Origin: Triglochin maritima
Lineage: Eukaryota; Streptophyta; Magnoliopsida; Alismatales; Juncaginaceae
DNA: 64,000 nucleotides
NCBI GenBank assembly: GCA_963682175.1
Contig: OY821774.1
Location: forward strand, 48,188,201 to 48,252,200
Direction of reading: 5' to 3'
Shown: one piece after another, positions 1 to 12,800 of the stretch
How the letters are laid out: the number at the start of each line of letters is the position of its first letter
Position numbering within the stretch: the stretch's first letter is position 1
Program-made: the position numbers and the translations under genes
The notes under the pieces: model-generated
What the model saw: only the letters and a program-made list of their open reading frames with translations
What the model was told of the DNA's origin: nothing
Database searches by the model: none

Positions 1-3000
1 TTCTTTAATCTTGCGTTTTTTTCCAAAGCATTAACGAGTTTCTTAGTTAAATTTTATACAATTAATCGTATGTTAGGATCAATTTTTGATTTAACTGGTC
101 TAAGATTAAAAATTTACCAACTAGTCTAGTCTCGGTTAATCTTACGGTTTCTTACGTCTAAGATTAATCTTACGTCTGACTCGATATAATAAATTTATCG
201 ACCAACTTAGCAGACCTCAAATATAATATTCTCCGGAAAAAAAATAAAGCTAGGTAATCTAGGATATTAAACTAAACATCCTGAAGTAGAAGTAATTAGA
301 AGACAAATCAAAAGAGGAGTGTAGCAGTGGGTAACCTGGAGTCAAGTTATAAGCGTGCATGACAGACTGGAAGGCATTTGGATTTGCCTGGTGTGGTGGG
401 AAGAAAAATCAAGAAAGAGGGTGGTGGAGCCTGTGGTGGTGTAGGTGTTAAGTTTTGTTGCCGTTTGAGGTGCTCTTTGTGGTGGTTTCTGCTTTGTTTA
501 GGCTCATGGGGGCCTCAGCCATTTTTGTTGTTTGTGGCCTTCGCCCGTGCATGTCTTTTATCCACATGCATGCCGCATATCTCTGGTGCGGTTCTCAACG
601 TGCTTCACAAAAGTTGGATGGTAATAATAGTTCGATAACCTTTTAATAATTCGTTCGTAGTTGGATGGGATGCAGTTTTAAAACTTATTTTAATAATTAA
701 AATTAATCATACAACAATATAGTCTAACATTTATTGAAATAAGCACAAGACCGTGGTTTTGATTTGAAATTAGTTAGAACAAACATTAAGATTAGTGGAA
801 AAACTTCTGGGAAAGAAACCTTAAAGATATATTCAAAGATTTCGTGTCCCCGAGATGTGCTCCTCTCGTCTCTATACGCCAACCTGCTCTCTCAGATGAA
901 GATGTCAGATTTCAATATGATAAATACAGCCCAAGCGACTGAATGAAGATTTACCTGGTTGTAACAAGATTAAATAATTCCTTCTAGTAATTTCTATATG
1001 AAGAAGTATGATATATACTTTACTTCTTCTGAATAATTAGTTTCTATTAGCCTCTGAATTTTGGAGGGGAAAGTTTATTTTTTGAACTTTCTGAAGTGTG
1101 TATAGTCTTTGGTCTTTACTCGTGATTTGATGATTTCATGAAAGTCTGAATAATATGTACCAAACAATTAACTGAGTAGCAATCTTTCGTTCCGAAATGG
1201 AAGTTTTCATATTTAGGACAGTCTCAGTGGTAGTTCAGCGATTAACAGTAAAAAATGAATCCAAATATTAAATTTTATTGGATTCCTAACACAGTACTTC
1301 TTCGACTATTTTTCTGAAAGCAGACTCTTCTTCCACATTTTAATCAATTGAAATGTTGGATCACTTTTGCTTGTTATAAGTTTTGCTTTTGTCTTATAGG
1401 GTAAATGCATGTGATGGTGCTTGTTGAGATTGGACTGCATGATACCCGTGAACAAAATTCTCTTGAGATGTGGTATCAAAATATCATGTTGTCATGGGAC
1501 ACATGTAAACCTTTATGTACTTCTTCTGTATTCCACATGGTGATCACTCTCCTTAGTCCTTGCTTGGGTATTTTATTATGAAAAGAATCGTCAAAATAGC
1601 ATTTTTCAGATATCTTCATGCATAAACTTTACACTCCTGATCATTTGTAACAGCTGAAGCGCTCTCCAATGTTAACTGATCTCTATCACTAAAGTGTTGG
1701 ATATGCTTTCTATGGTGATGTTGTCGATTCCGCTTAATATATATAGGAATAATTATATCTACAATAAACCTCAGGTATCAAAACTCTAGGAGATTAGCTA
1801 TCTAGCATTCACAAATCTTAAGTCATTAAAGAAACTACCTCCAATAACCACTTAAGGGACCTTATTGGGTGCGAGTTTTACGTTAAGAAATATTTCAGTT
1901 TATTTGGAGGGTATCAATTTAAATATTTCTTAGCGATGAAATGCCTTAATTAATTAGCTAATACGGACTACAGTAAACAAATGAATCAGACAACTTTGCT
2001 CTAGTGTCATGTGTAAAAAAAGTCAAACATGGGTCCTATGTAAGTTAGTCTAGTTTCCTTACCTTCGGTTAATGTGTCATGCATTTTGCACCACACATCC
2101 TACTAGTATTAAAGTATTAATCTGTCGGTCATCACGGATGGAATAGGAATGATGTCGACAGAATTGATGACAGTTTAAGCTTCCAATCGTGACTCCAATA
2201 TACCTAAACAACTACAGCAGCTTAGAACTCCTAAAGCATCCGAGGTGAAAGTTGAATAGATTTCACAATCATATACAAAAACAAAAATAAGATAGTAAGT
2301 GAGATTTGAGTTCACGCTAAGTCGCTTAACAGTTTCAGAAACTTCTTGTTTTATAGTTTTTACGGAATAACAAATCTAAAATAGCAAGACAAAACCTAAC
2401 ATTTCATTTTTTAAGTAATATCTACATACTGAAAACCAAGTCATACGCCGTTTTGGTTCAGTAGACTGTGATTTGAATTGAAACACATCTTGCAAACAAT
2501 TTCATGAATTTATCAACGTCTGTCCTCAGTATCTACCATAGTCCAGAGACTCTACACGGATATGAACTAAAAAAAAATTATTGCGTAAAGAGCAATAACT
2601 GGTAGAAACTGAAAATTATTGATCTCTTCTATGGAGGGAGATCATTGTCCACCACCAACTTACCACGAATTACTCGGACATGAGAGCCAGGGAGATGATA
2701 GCAACTTTTCAAGACGACATAAATATCATCAAAATTCATTTTTGCTTTTGTAAATTCGTGGCGACAAGTAAGAAACTAAGAATAAATTTTTCCTGGTCCC
2801 TAGAATGCCCATGCAGCTGAATCGTGCATGCCTTCATGATTAGCAAGCATGAATCATGTCATATCCCGGACAGCACTGAAGAAAAGGAAGGGATACTGGG
2901 ATACAACAAAAGATCCCGAAAACGACCAAAAAGAACCTTAACTTTTGCTGAACTCCGAGCCAAATTTTACAGTTTGCTGACTTGAGTTAACAAGCAATCG

Positions 3001-4093
3001 ATCAACTTGCATCCTCTTATTACTCCCAATAGAAAGAGGCCTACAGCATCAAGTATTAACTCGTGATTTACTCCTTGGATTCTCGTAAATTATCTTCTAT
3101 TAGCTTCGTACTAGCTCTACTAGGAATTACCTTTTGAACAAATTATCGACAATGGGTTCAAAATCATGAGCATGTAAGGAACAAATCACGAAACTCAATT
3201 ATGAGCTCTTCCAATTAAAGGGTCAAATTATGTTGGTGACGGCTATAATTGCCATTAGACGAATAGCTGAAAAGGTATTTCAAGGAGCTTCTGATATGCT
3301 GTTCAAATTGTTTATAATGCTAAGCTTGTTCTGTTCATTTAATTTGCTTTCAGTTATTGAGTCAAAATATTTGATCATGCTATTGCTACATCATACAGAG
3401 GTAAACTAGTTGACTGTATCAGATTAGCTTTCGATGAACTCTTTCTAGTTGCTACAGAGGGTTATCGTAGGATCTGCGTAGTCACTGCATTCTAAGAAGA
3501 AGAAGAAAAAGCAAAAGCATCCATTTTATTGTCAAGGAGAGACCATGAGAGGATAATTTTAATTCACTTCAAGAAAGAGGATAAGAAAGATATTGTTAAA
3601 TTTGGATAATTTTAGAGGGATCTCACATATGCACATGCTCCACTCAGTCTTGTCAGACATTATCAAGCATTCTTTATCACAGTAAAATTGCATAGCTGTT
3701 GTTTGACACCAAATGAGTTGATTAGGAGGAGCAACAACGACAATCTAATTCTAATTTAAGAAGGGGAAAAAGAGACAACTCCACCTACAAAAAAGTTCTA
3801 TGAATACTTAATGATACTTGGTGAACCTCATGTAGTTGTCGGAATGGCGCAGCTTCAAAGATATATTGTGCCTCACGCAATGCTGGTACAAACTGAATGG
3901 TGAGCGACAGTCTCAGGAATCTCAAATCCAAGAGCTCTATGAAACATTTACACAAGACCACAACCATCACAACAATTATCACGCAGACTCCCCACCTCCC
4001 AAAGGAAAAGGTATAACATGTAACATACCTGGACACCAAAAGGCATGAGTGATTTTAACATGTATCTATTTCGTTGCAAAAATTTGGGAAGAA
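1..4093. other. AT-rich stretch without a recognisable gene
   Basis: Only short open frames occur and I recognise no family in any of them. Around 3360-3500 (+) there is a short stretch with coding-like codons after a pyrimidine-rich AG, but stops break it and I could not assign it. The part next to 4094 is presumably the 3' flank of gatB on the minus strand. Confidence 0.5.
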
Positions 4094-7000
4094 TCAGCTT
4101 TTAGCATTTAATTTTTCCATAAGTATCTTGTTTAAAAGAGTTGGACTTGCTTTGCCTTTTGATGCCTTCATTACCTGGCAATAAAAAATAGCAAGCAGTT
4201 GCTCATCTCATTCTTCTTAAGAAAAAAATAAATTAAAATGTGAAAGAAATGGCTTTTTACAGACACCATTGTCTTCGTACCTGCCCAGCGAAAAACCCTT
4301 GCAGCTTGGTTTTGCCGCCAAGATACTGTTGTAGTTGTTTTGGATTATCAGCAAGCACTTCATCTACCATTGCTTCTATTGCAGATGGATCACTGATCTG
4401 TTGTATGACAAACACATGAAAATACCACCTAAGCAACAAAATATACAAGCTATTCGCACAATATTATGAGTACAATAAAATGCAACTCAGCTGAAACCGA
4501 GCTGAGGAAAAAAACTGAAACTCCCGTTTGATGGCACCAAATATGCAAACATCATGATGCACAATTCTAGCATCATTTTTTTTTGAAGCAAATCGATTGA
4601 ATCAGAAACATTATTACGTCAGTAATTCATCAAAATTTGAACTTTGAACAAAATCTAATGTGAATTCATTATTGTAGCTGCAGTTCCATAAAAGTAAACC
4701 CTAGCAAGAACAAAGTTGTCAACTATCAATGTACATCATGCATATTAACCGTTGATTGGATACCACTAACTAGCACCTCCTTTTGCAGATCCCTCTCCCA
4801 ATGCTCCTCTCTCACAATGGCAGCAAATTTTAATGATGTCGGTTGTCGACCACGCTTGTCCTTGGTTATACCACATTTCATAATTTTTCAGCCGGCAAGA
4901 AAAAACTAGTGCATGATCAGTAAACAATTTACTTCCTTCACTGTTCAAAATGTCTATCTTAAAAAAATTAAAATCTATTGTGCATGGACACAGATGCGTC
5001 ACTTGCCTGAACCAAATCTTTTTCTTTGATCACTGACTTCACTGTTCCTCCTTTCGACATGATTTCAAAAAGAATCTGCATCAAACAGATAAGAAAATAA
5101 GTTATGAACCCATGCCATGATTGTAAAAACAAATCAACATTTTTTTCATTTGCCAAAAGCATATACAAGGAGACCAAAGAGTGTGATAAACCTCTTTGCC
5201 AATTTTTCCACTAATAACTCCATTTTTTATGGAAGATATCAGTTCAGCAAGTTCTTCAGGAGTTAGCTTTATCTCATTTATTGACAACTGTTCACTTTTC
5301 AAGTATGCCGCAATGTCACTCATAATCCAATTTGCAGCTTGTTTTACATCAGCACCCTTCTTGACAGTAGAATCAAAGAAATCTGCCACCTACTCGGAAG
5401 AGTCAAACCATTATAACTGGAATAATAAAATGGCTTAGAGAAAATAAAACATTTGACAAAATCATTAGCATTTGAAAGAAGTTACATTGACATCATTAGT
5501 AAGAAAGAGAACATCTTGGATGTTGAGTCCCATTTGCTCATAACGTCTCCGCTTCATTTCAGGAAGTTCAGGTAAAGATGCCCGAATTGCGTTTATGTAT
5601 TCCTCTGTAAGAACAACTTCAGGAAGGTCTGGTTCAGGAAAGTATCTATAATCAGCAAGGCCCTCTTTTTTCCGCATTGTGAAAGTTTTCTGCGTGAGAG
5701 AAGATTGAAAGAGAGAATAAGCTTTCCAGTTAATTAGACAGAAAAGGAGAAAACGTGTTTACAATAAACAATAGGGATCACAAATGCTAGTTTTACAAAA
5801 GAAGAGAAAATAAGTAAGAGTAGTACTAATAGTCTAATACCTGAGAACCGTCATCCCATAGCCGGGTTTCTTGAACAATTTGATCAGCTTGCCCTGGTTA
5901 TGTAGGTCAACCTGTCTCAAAATCTCAAAATCTATTGCCCTGCTCATTGCATTAAACGAATTCATGTTCTTGATTTCAACCTGAAAATTAGAAGAATGAA
6001 CATATATATCATCAGTGTAACATGGATATTATCTTCTACTGTAGAGCATATGATGTTACATTCATATCTAAATTCCTCACACCGATGTCAAGCTAGACCA
6101 CAATAATCGCATTTAACGTGCGTCAGGGAAACATTTTCAAAATTTGGACTTCGTAAAACCACCGCCCACCCCCAACTAGTTTGAAATTAAAGCCTTTGTT
6201 GTTGTCGTAAAACCACCACAAAAATTTCAAATTTCAAATTGGCATTGAACATTCGAGCGAGCATTCAGGGTTATTGAGATTGTAGTTGAGAGTAAGAAAA
6301 ACATGCATTTACAATTACGACTGAACGATCAAGAGGATCTAGATTCCTAACCATCAAAATTTTCCTCCATTACAAAGAGACAATACCTTAGTGCCAAACT
6401 CGGTCTTCCCAACCGGCCGAACGGAAACATTAACATCGCAACGAAGAGAACCTTCCTGCATATTCCCATTACTGACTCCTAAATACCGGACCAACCGCTG
6501 AATCTCCGCAGCATACTCAGCGGCTTCAATCCCAGTCCTCATATCAGGCTCCGACACAATCTCAAGCAACGGAACCCGGCTCTATTCAAATCCACCTGCG
6601 AGCTGCTACTCTCGGAGTGAACCAACTTCCCAGCATCCTCCTCCATATGCACCCTAGTAACCCCAAACCTCCTCCGCCCGCCTCCGAACTCCAGCAGCAC
6701 ATCCAAGTCGACGAACCCGCCCCTCGCGATCGGCACATCGAACTGCGAGATCTGGTACCCCTTGGGGAGGTCGGGGTAGAAATACTGCTTCAGGTCGAAC
6801 TTCGACGTGAGGGACAACTCACAGTTAAGAGCCAAGCCGAGTATGACGGCGAAGTCTACGACGGTGCGGTTGAGGAGGGGGAGGGTGCCGGGGTGAGCGA
6901 GGCAGACGGTGGAGTTGGGAGGGGAGCCGTAGGAGTAGGGGCAGGAGCAGAAGGCTTTGGTGTGGGTGTTGAGCTGGACGTGGGTCTCGATGCCGATGAC

Positions 7001-7177
7001 GGCCTCGAAGGCGTTGGAGAGGCGCTCGACTTCGGTCCGGGCTTTGGTTTGGGGGAGGGATTGCGCCCGGATTTGGGGTCGGGGTTTGGGGAGAGTGGAG
7101 AGGGAGGAGGGTTTGGGGGTGAAGAAGGACAAGGGAGGGACGCATTTCAGGGTTTTTAGGCTCATGGAGGCCGCCAT
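4094..7177 (-). CDS. GATB: Glutamyl-tRNA(Gln) amidotransferase subunit B, chloroplast/mitochondrial, with two frameshifts
   Basis: GatB is the tRNA-binding subunit of the GatCAB complex, which converts Glu-tRNA(Gln) to Gln-tRNA(Gln) in plastids and mitochondria. Seven exons can be traced: 6387-7177, 5841-5980, 5486-5689, 5192-5389, 5007-5075, 4281-4397 and 4094-4174. All junctions are in phase 0. A Ser/Pro-rich N-terminus suits an organelle-targeting peptide. It is followed by family motifs [32 protein letters not shown] and EEDAGKL, then [37 protein letters not shown], the [12 protein letters not shown] tail domain and a C-terminus ending in EKLNAKS. Exon 1 lacks one base near 6576 (after DLNRAG) and exon 2 lacks one near 5890 (after HNQG); each is exactly one base short of a multiple of three. 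With those bases the product would be about 533 residues, normal for the family. As written it would stop early. The intron after exon 5 has a GC donor. The ATG at 7175-7177 is the first; another lies four codons downstream. Confidence 0.9.
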
Positions 7178-8398
7178 TGGGAGGAAGAGGAGGAGAAGGT
7201 TTTTGGGTTTCTTAGGCTGACGTGGACATTTGGGTTTTGGGATGGAATTTGGTTGGAGAAGACAGGACCGTTTTTGGTGGTTACTGGGGTTTTTTTATAA
7301 TAAAAAGATAAATGGTAGGGTTAATTATAATTATTTTTGTGAATTGTGTAACAGTATCTCATCCTTAACAATCACAAGTTGTTATGGGAATGAGAATCCA
7401 ATATGTATCCTCACCCCCTACCCAACTAGTCCTAAGACCAGTTGTGATACACTACTTATGCTTGCTTATTAGTGGCAGTGCTCAGATGGCTAATATCAGA
7501 TTGGTGACACAACCACTCAAGTCAGTTTTAATGGTTAGTTAGTACATTGAATGTTTATCATTTGTCTTTAGGATTTCATAGTTTGAATATTTGAAGGTGA
7601 GACACAATGTAATAACATGTTATGTCAAGTTAAAATGGTAATTACTTTTAAAAAGGGGATAAGTATTAAACATGAGGTGTTATGACTTACATGTAACGTA
7701 AAATCAACCAAATATGATTTAAAACCATATCTTAAATATCCAAATATGTTAGATTTGATCACTCCTAATTCCTAAAGAATCACCGTGACACAATTTAGAC
7801 ATGATTGACACAAAATAATATATTTTACATTTTTATAAGCTAACTGTTATTTTATACTGGAAAATGAGTTATTGAAGTACATCAATGCAAAATGGGTATT
7901 TGACTATTATCTATCAAAACATAACTCATGAAATTATCTTCAAACATGAACCTAGCAGTATTCCAAAACGTTACGACATAAGCCAGCAGTATTCCAGAAT
8001 TCCAAATCTAACCTAAGAAGACAGTTTAATTTTTCAATCGAACTATGATTTCACCATTCACAAGAGTCACCATTTCGCTCTCAATAGTCAATAGGTTGGA
8101 TTTAGAGCATTCTTACTGTCATTACAAAACTATCTTTATTCCATCACCTAAGCGGTCATCCATTCTCTTTTCACAACCAAGCAGCATGAATGCAAATAAG
8201 AAAAAGCGGAAAAGAATACCTGGGTACATATCAAGAATATAGAAGCTCCCATTTCTTTCCACAAAGATAATATCTGCTCTGTGAAATGTAAAGAATAAAA
8301 AACAGGCATAATTTTCCATACATACCAAAGTCAATAATTCTTTGCTGTCGTAACCTATACTTCTCCAGATTGCAGATTGCGTATATGCTGGATGCAAG
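7178..8398. other. Intergenic region upstream of gatB
   Basis: This is the 5' flank of gatB (minus strand), followed by AT-rich sequence. It should contain the gatB promoter, but I see no clear TATA element close to the start codon. No gene or recognised repeat was found; the small open frames here match no family I know. Confidence 0.45.
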
Positions 8399-8578
8399 TT
8401 ATTCAGTAAAGATAACATTTACGATTTCAGGGAATTTCTCCTTGATGGCTGCTTTTATTCCAGAACCAATGGATTCTGGTCCCGCATATCTAACATGACA
8501 AACTCCGCCTTCCACAGATGTTACTTCCACAGCCCCTCCAAAATTTTTGATGGCTGGTCTCCATAACTTATTCTCAAC
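8399..8578 (-). pseudogene. 3'-terminal exon fragment of a NIFU1-like (NFU1) iron-sulfur scaffold gene
   Basis: A minus-strand exon opens after an AG at 8579-8580 and runs to a TAA at 8399-8401. It encodes a segment reading RPAIKNFGGAVEV, then HVRYAGPESIGSGIKAA, and ends KEKFPEIVNVIFTE. This matches the second, cysteine-free NifU-like domain that forms the C-terminus of plant chloroplast NFU1-type proteins, which carry Fe-S clusters for plastid proteins. The first NifU domain with its CxxC motif should lie at higher coordinates, but none is found up to the invertase gene. A possible 33-nt exon at about 8966-8998 would join in phase but is unsupported by family similarity. The residues before RPAIKN look shortened relative to the family. 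Most likely this is a duplicated or truncated gene end. A very long intron reaching a distant 5' part is excluded only if the invertase gene is not nested within it. Confidence 0.6.
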
Positions 8579-9866
8579 CTACATTCTAGTATATTTTTAC
8601 TATTTTTGGAATTAAGTTGCTTTACAAACTAATCTACATGAATGAACTAACCAGACGTTTTTTCGAAAATAAATTAACCAACTAGATGCAAATTCATTTC
8701 CAAAAATAACGTGTCGTTGGTTTCCATAAATCCATCCTGGTATGGGAAGGTAGTTTAGCAAGGTAGTTTAACCGCTGGTGACCACATAGGCTGTGTAAAA
8801 AGTGGGTTAGGCGACCAACTTGAAGGCAAAGCCAAGCCCTCCACGAAGTCCGAATGAGGAAAGGAAATTAACACCACAAGTTCACAACATTCCCACCAAA
8901 TATTAAAGAAAGGTTGGCAGAGAAACAAAACTACCACAACCTTTAAGCTGTAAAGAATCTACCCTTAATTGTGTGCTCTTATAAATATCCTCAATCTCAT
9001 TTTAGAACACTTGAAAAAAACGGATGTTCTGTATAATTTCGTCCCTGCATATGGTTTAGATTTTCAAGGTGGGCCTGCCATCTTAGCAAGTGAAGATTTC
9101 CACTGAAGCAAGACAAGGAAAGGAGAAATGGCAACACTGTTCTTGTTCTTGAGAGCTTTGGTGAGCCGCAAGGAAAGCAATTGTGCATCTCAGGAATCCT
9201 ACTATGATGGTGAACTCAGCAGCAGCGGCCATTACTACGACAATAGCTGCAGGCCTACAACAGGTTTCTTTCAAAATTACATTGATGGGAACAACAAAGA
9301 AGACAAGACCTGGAAAATCGCAGAGCTCTGCGGTTGGCCATGACAGAAATCAAGGTGCGTTCACTGTCTAATATCTACATGCAAACAAGATTTGACCAAG
9401 AACAAGATAAGATGAGCAAGTCTGGTGGAAGTATAACATCAATTGTGATTATAACATTTTATCCAGCTTAAAAGCTGTGCTGAACTACAAATAGAGTGGT
9501 GAAAATCTCGTGTAATCACCACTGAATCATATGTAATTATTACAATTTGTTGTAATACGGACAATATAAAAATGTTAGTGCATGTCCGTGTATTGTCCAT
9601 ACAATGTACAGAAAAATCCATCCCATAGAGAGCCGGCTTTGATTCATATCCTCTCTAATACATTGAGCACATGAACCTGATCTGCCAATCATCTCCGTCC
9701 ACCAGTTAGTGGTACAACAAAAAAAGATGAGCACTAATGCTGAAACAGGACCTGGGACCAAATCTTCTCACTGATCTAAGCGAAGGAAATTAATCCTTCC
9801 ATGCTTACTATATCATTCCTGTGCAGTATAGGTGTGGGTGACATACCATCATGTAGACTGGGTAAG
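8579..9866. other. Spacer between the NFU1-like exon and the invertase gene
   Basis: No gene is recognised. Open frames overlap on both strands at about 9083-9370, with fairly balanced codons on each; the minus-strand version has a hydrophobic stretch. I cannot assign either. The part near 9867 should be the invertase 3' UTR. Confidence 0.4.
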
Positions 9867-12800
9867 TTAGATGAGGACCTGGGATTTCGCAGCATGTCGA
9901 GAGCACTTTGTTCGGGGGCTCTTGTTCAAACTGCAGGCACAGCCCTCGAGAAGCTCCATGTCCTCATCGCACGTCAAGATGGATGCCAACTCAGGGTTTT
10001 CTAAGAGCATTTTTGAAGTCAAAAAACCAGCAATTGTCCAAGTCTGGTATAGCCTGGATTGCTTTCCGATGAATTTGCCTTTCTGGGTATCATAGTATTC
10101 TGGCCATTTATCATTTGAGAGATGCTCCTCAGCCACAGCAACTGCTTTTCGGGCTAGTTCTGGCCTTCCCATTTTGATGCAAGCTAACGTAAACTGGAAC
10201 ATCAACATAAGAATATTTTTAACAAGAATAGACGGGATAGACAAACAAGCTCAAGGGAACAAGCAAGTACCTGCCACAGTAGAGTTGGCCATGATCCACC
10301 ATTATGATATGACCATGAGCTGTAAAAGTTCACGACATATTAGCTAAAACAAATATCTGCCTTTGTTCGTTTTGGAAGGGGGGAAATTTTAAGGACAAAT
10401 TCTGTCTCGTTTGTCATTCACCAAGCATAAAAAATCCAGGTCAGGATGCAAATTTTGAAATTTCCATCACCTTATGTTCAAAGAATACCAACTTCTATAA
10501 AATGGAACTTGGAAGGATAAGTGCTGAACAATTGATTTTTTTAGGTTTATTAAAATAAAGCTCAAATTCTCTTACAGGTTAAGTATCCCAAGAGAAATAA
10601 TGGGGACAACATGGAAAATTCCTCGCCTTCATTTAGAGTTCAATTTTACATATGCTTAAAGCTACTTCAGAAAAAATCTATAAAATAATAGGATTTTAAT
10701 CTATTGAATGTCCCCATTAGAAACCTTTGAATTGAATTGTCATGTTCAAGAAAACTCACGTGTTTTTTGGATCACTGCCAGTTATTATACGCCATTCCTC
10801 ATACTCCAGAGCTGGGTAACAAATCTTTAGAGGCATACGGGCAACAAGATCATCCCATTTCTCTTCAATTAGATCAAGGATACCCTCTGCCTGTCTTGGA
10901 GTAGTCAAAGATGAGACAATAGCCCACAAATTACCAAGTGAGAAGAACCTAAAATCCATATGAGCTGGTTGTACGTTGCCAATCAGATAACCACCACTGT
11001 CAGGAATCCAATCTGGAAGCCAGGCAGGAATTTGTTCAGGGTAGATATTGAACTTGTTAACAGCATCATGAGAGTACTCCTCAGTTTTGTAACGGTATAT
11101 TTCATTTATCTTCTTCATGTCCACCCAGTAGTACTCCCGAATATGGAAAGATAGAGCACTAAGCCTATTATTAATAGCACGAAGTAGATTCTTTGATCCA
11201 TCATTGGCAGTGATTATCTCACGAGAACAGCGCAGAGCTGAGTAGAATAAAGCCTGTAGAAGAAACATAGGCCACCAAATGAGACAACACATAAGGTGTT
11301 TCAAGAAAAAAGAGTATCCACCAATAATAATAAAATGAAAAAAGAGCATAACATCAACCACGATATTCATTAGTCAAAATGTTTTGTTTTTTTCTTCATT
11401 AGGAATTCTGTAATACAATGAATGGCCCTCTTTGGCAAATCTGAGGAGACCAATAAGAGAGAAGTTCAAAACAAAGAAAAAACTACGTGCCTTGCATGAC
11501 ATAATTTTTACAACACCAATTACTTTCCAATACTGCATTTATATTTATTGGGAGCCTGAAAAGGTCAGTTTCCAACCTTGAAGCTCATTTCCTTTGTAGA
11601 GAGCTATATACTAGGGCAACCGGATTATGCAGAACTTTTACTCTCAGTGGGTGAGAATCTGAAAGTTCGACTTACTTGAATTTCAAGAGGATGACCATGA
11701 ATGCCCATTCGACGATCTATCATACAAGACCCATCAGTAACCAGCAGAGAGGGAAACATATCAAACCCATCAGTCAGACATAGATTAAGGATCAATTTAA
11801 TGCCTGTCTGGACATCCACTCTTTCCTGTAAAGCATAATCACCAGTGATCCTTCCATATGCTCTTAGTAGTATAATCCACCAAAGTCCTGAAAATTAAGA
11901 ATTTCATTTTCAGAGATGGCTTATGCATTTGCAAAAAACAGATGCCACATGTTGGAAACTAAATTTAAGGTGGCAGTTGAAGGAGCCATTTTATTTAACA
12001 ACTTGATGTGTAACAAATGAAGCTTGAAACTATCAGAGATCATTCTTTTGAAAAGAAATTAAGAGTTTAACTGTGACACCATTGTCGTTGTATGGTGGCG
12101 GCATAGTGCATGAAAAAATAACCCGAAGTGTGCAACCATTTTTTTATTGTTTGAAAAGTAGGTCAATCCATGTGAAATTAGGTGAATGTGAGATAACATG
12201 CGTGGCAAATGCCAAAAATGGTGGTTGTGCATGTAGAAGTGTGTGCCACACATGCACCTTGCACTTAAAAGGCTGTTAAAAATGACCTTTGCATGACTAA
12301 AAAATAGGCAAGAAGTCTTGGTAATCAATATTTGCTGTTGCAGTATTATATTAAAAATAAAAGTAAAAGATATGGAAGCTGTACCAGAATCTACTGGAGC
12401 TACACGCCCTATCGCTGCCTCCCCAAAATCTGGATCCAGAACCTCCTCAAAGGCTTCATTGCTGCCATCCAGAGGCACGGTTCGCACTTTAAAGCTTGCA
12501 GGCATCAAACCTTGCCCTGGACTGTAGCAATCAACGGTCTTTTCCCAACTCTGTTATAAAAAAGGCCATAAATAAATACAACGTAAGTCGTAAGAAAGAT
12601 AACTAAATAAAGAACTATAATTTGTAATAGATTGAACATGTTATAGTAGATAACCACAAAAATGTTATTTCCTTTCATTGTCCTTGGATGATTTGAAATA
12701 AATCTGATCAGAAAAAGGAATTATAAATTAGATGGGAGCAGATGAAGGATTTTCTTTTTAATAGTCCGACAATTTGCGGTGGTTGGCAGTGATGTTGCAC

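Noticed and set aside
6617..7159. 180-residue plus-strand open frame
   Set aside because: It is antisense to gatB exon 1; Gly/Val/Glu-rich composition is the mirror of GC-rich sense codons.
9083..9371. Overlapping small open frames on both strands
   Set aside because: Both look partly coding-like, but neither matches a family and no flanking exons could be linked.
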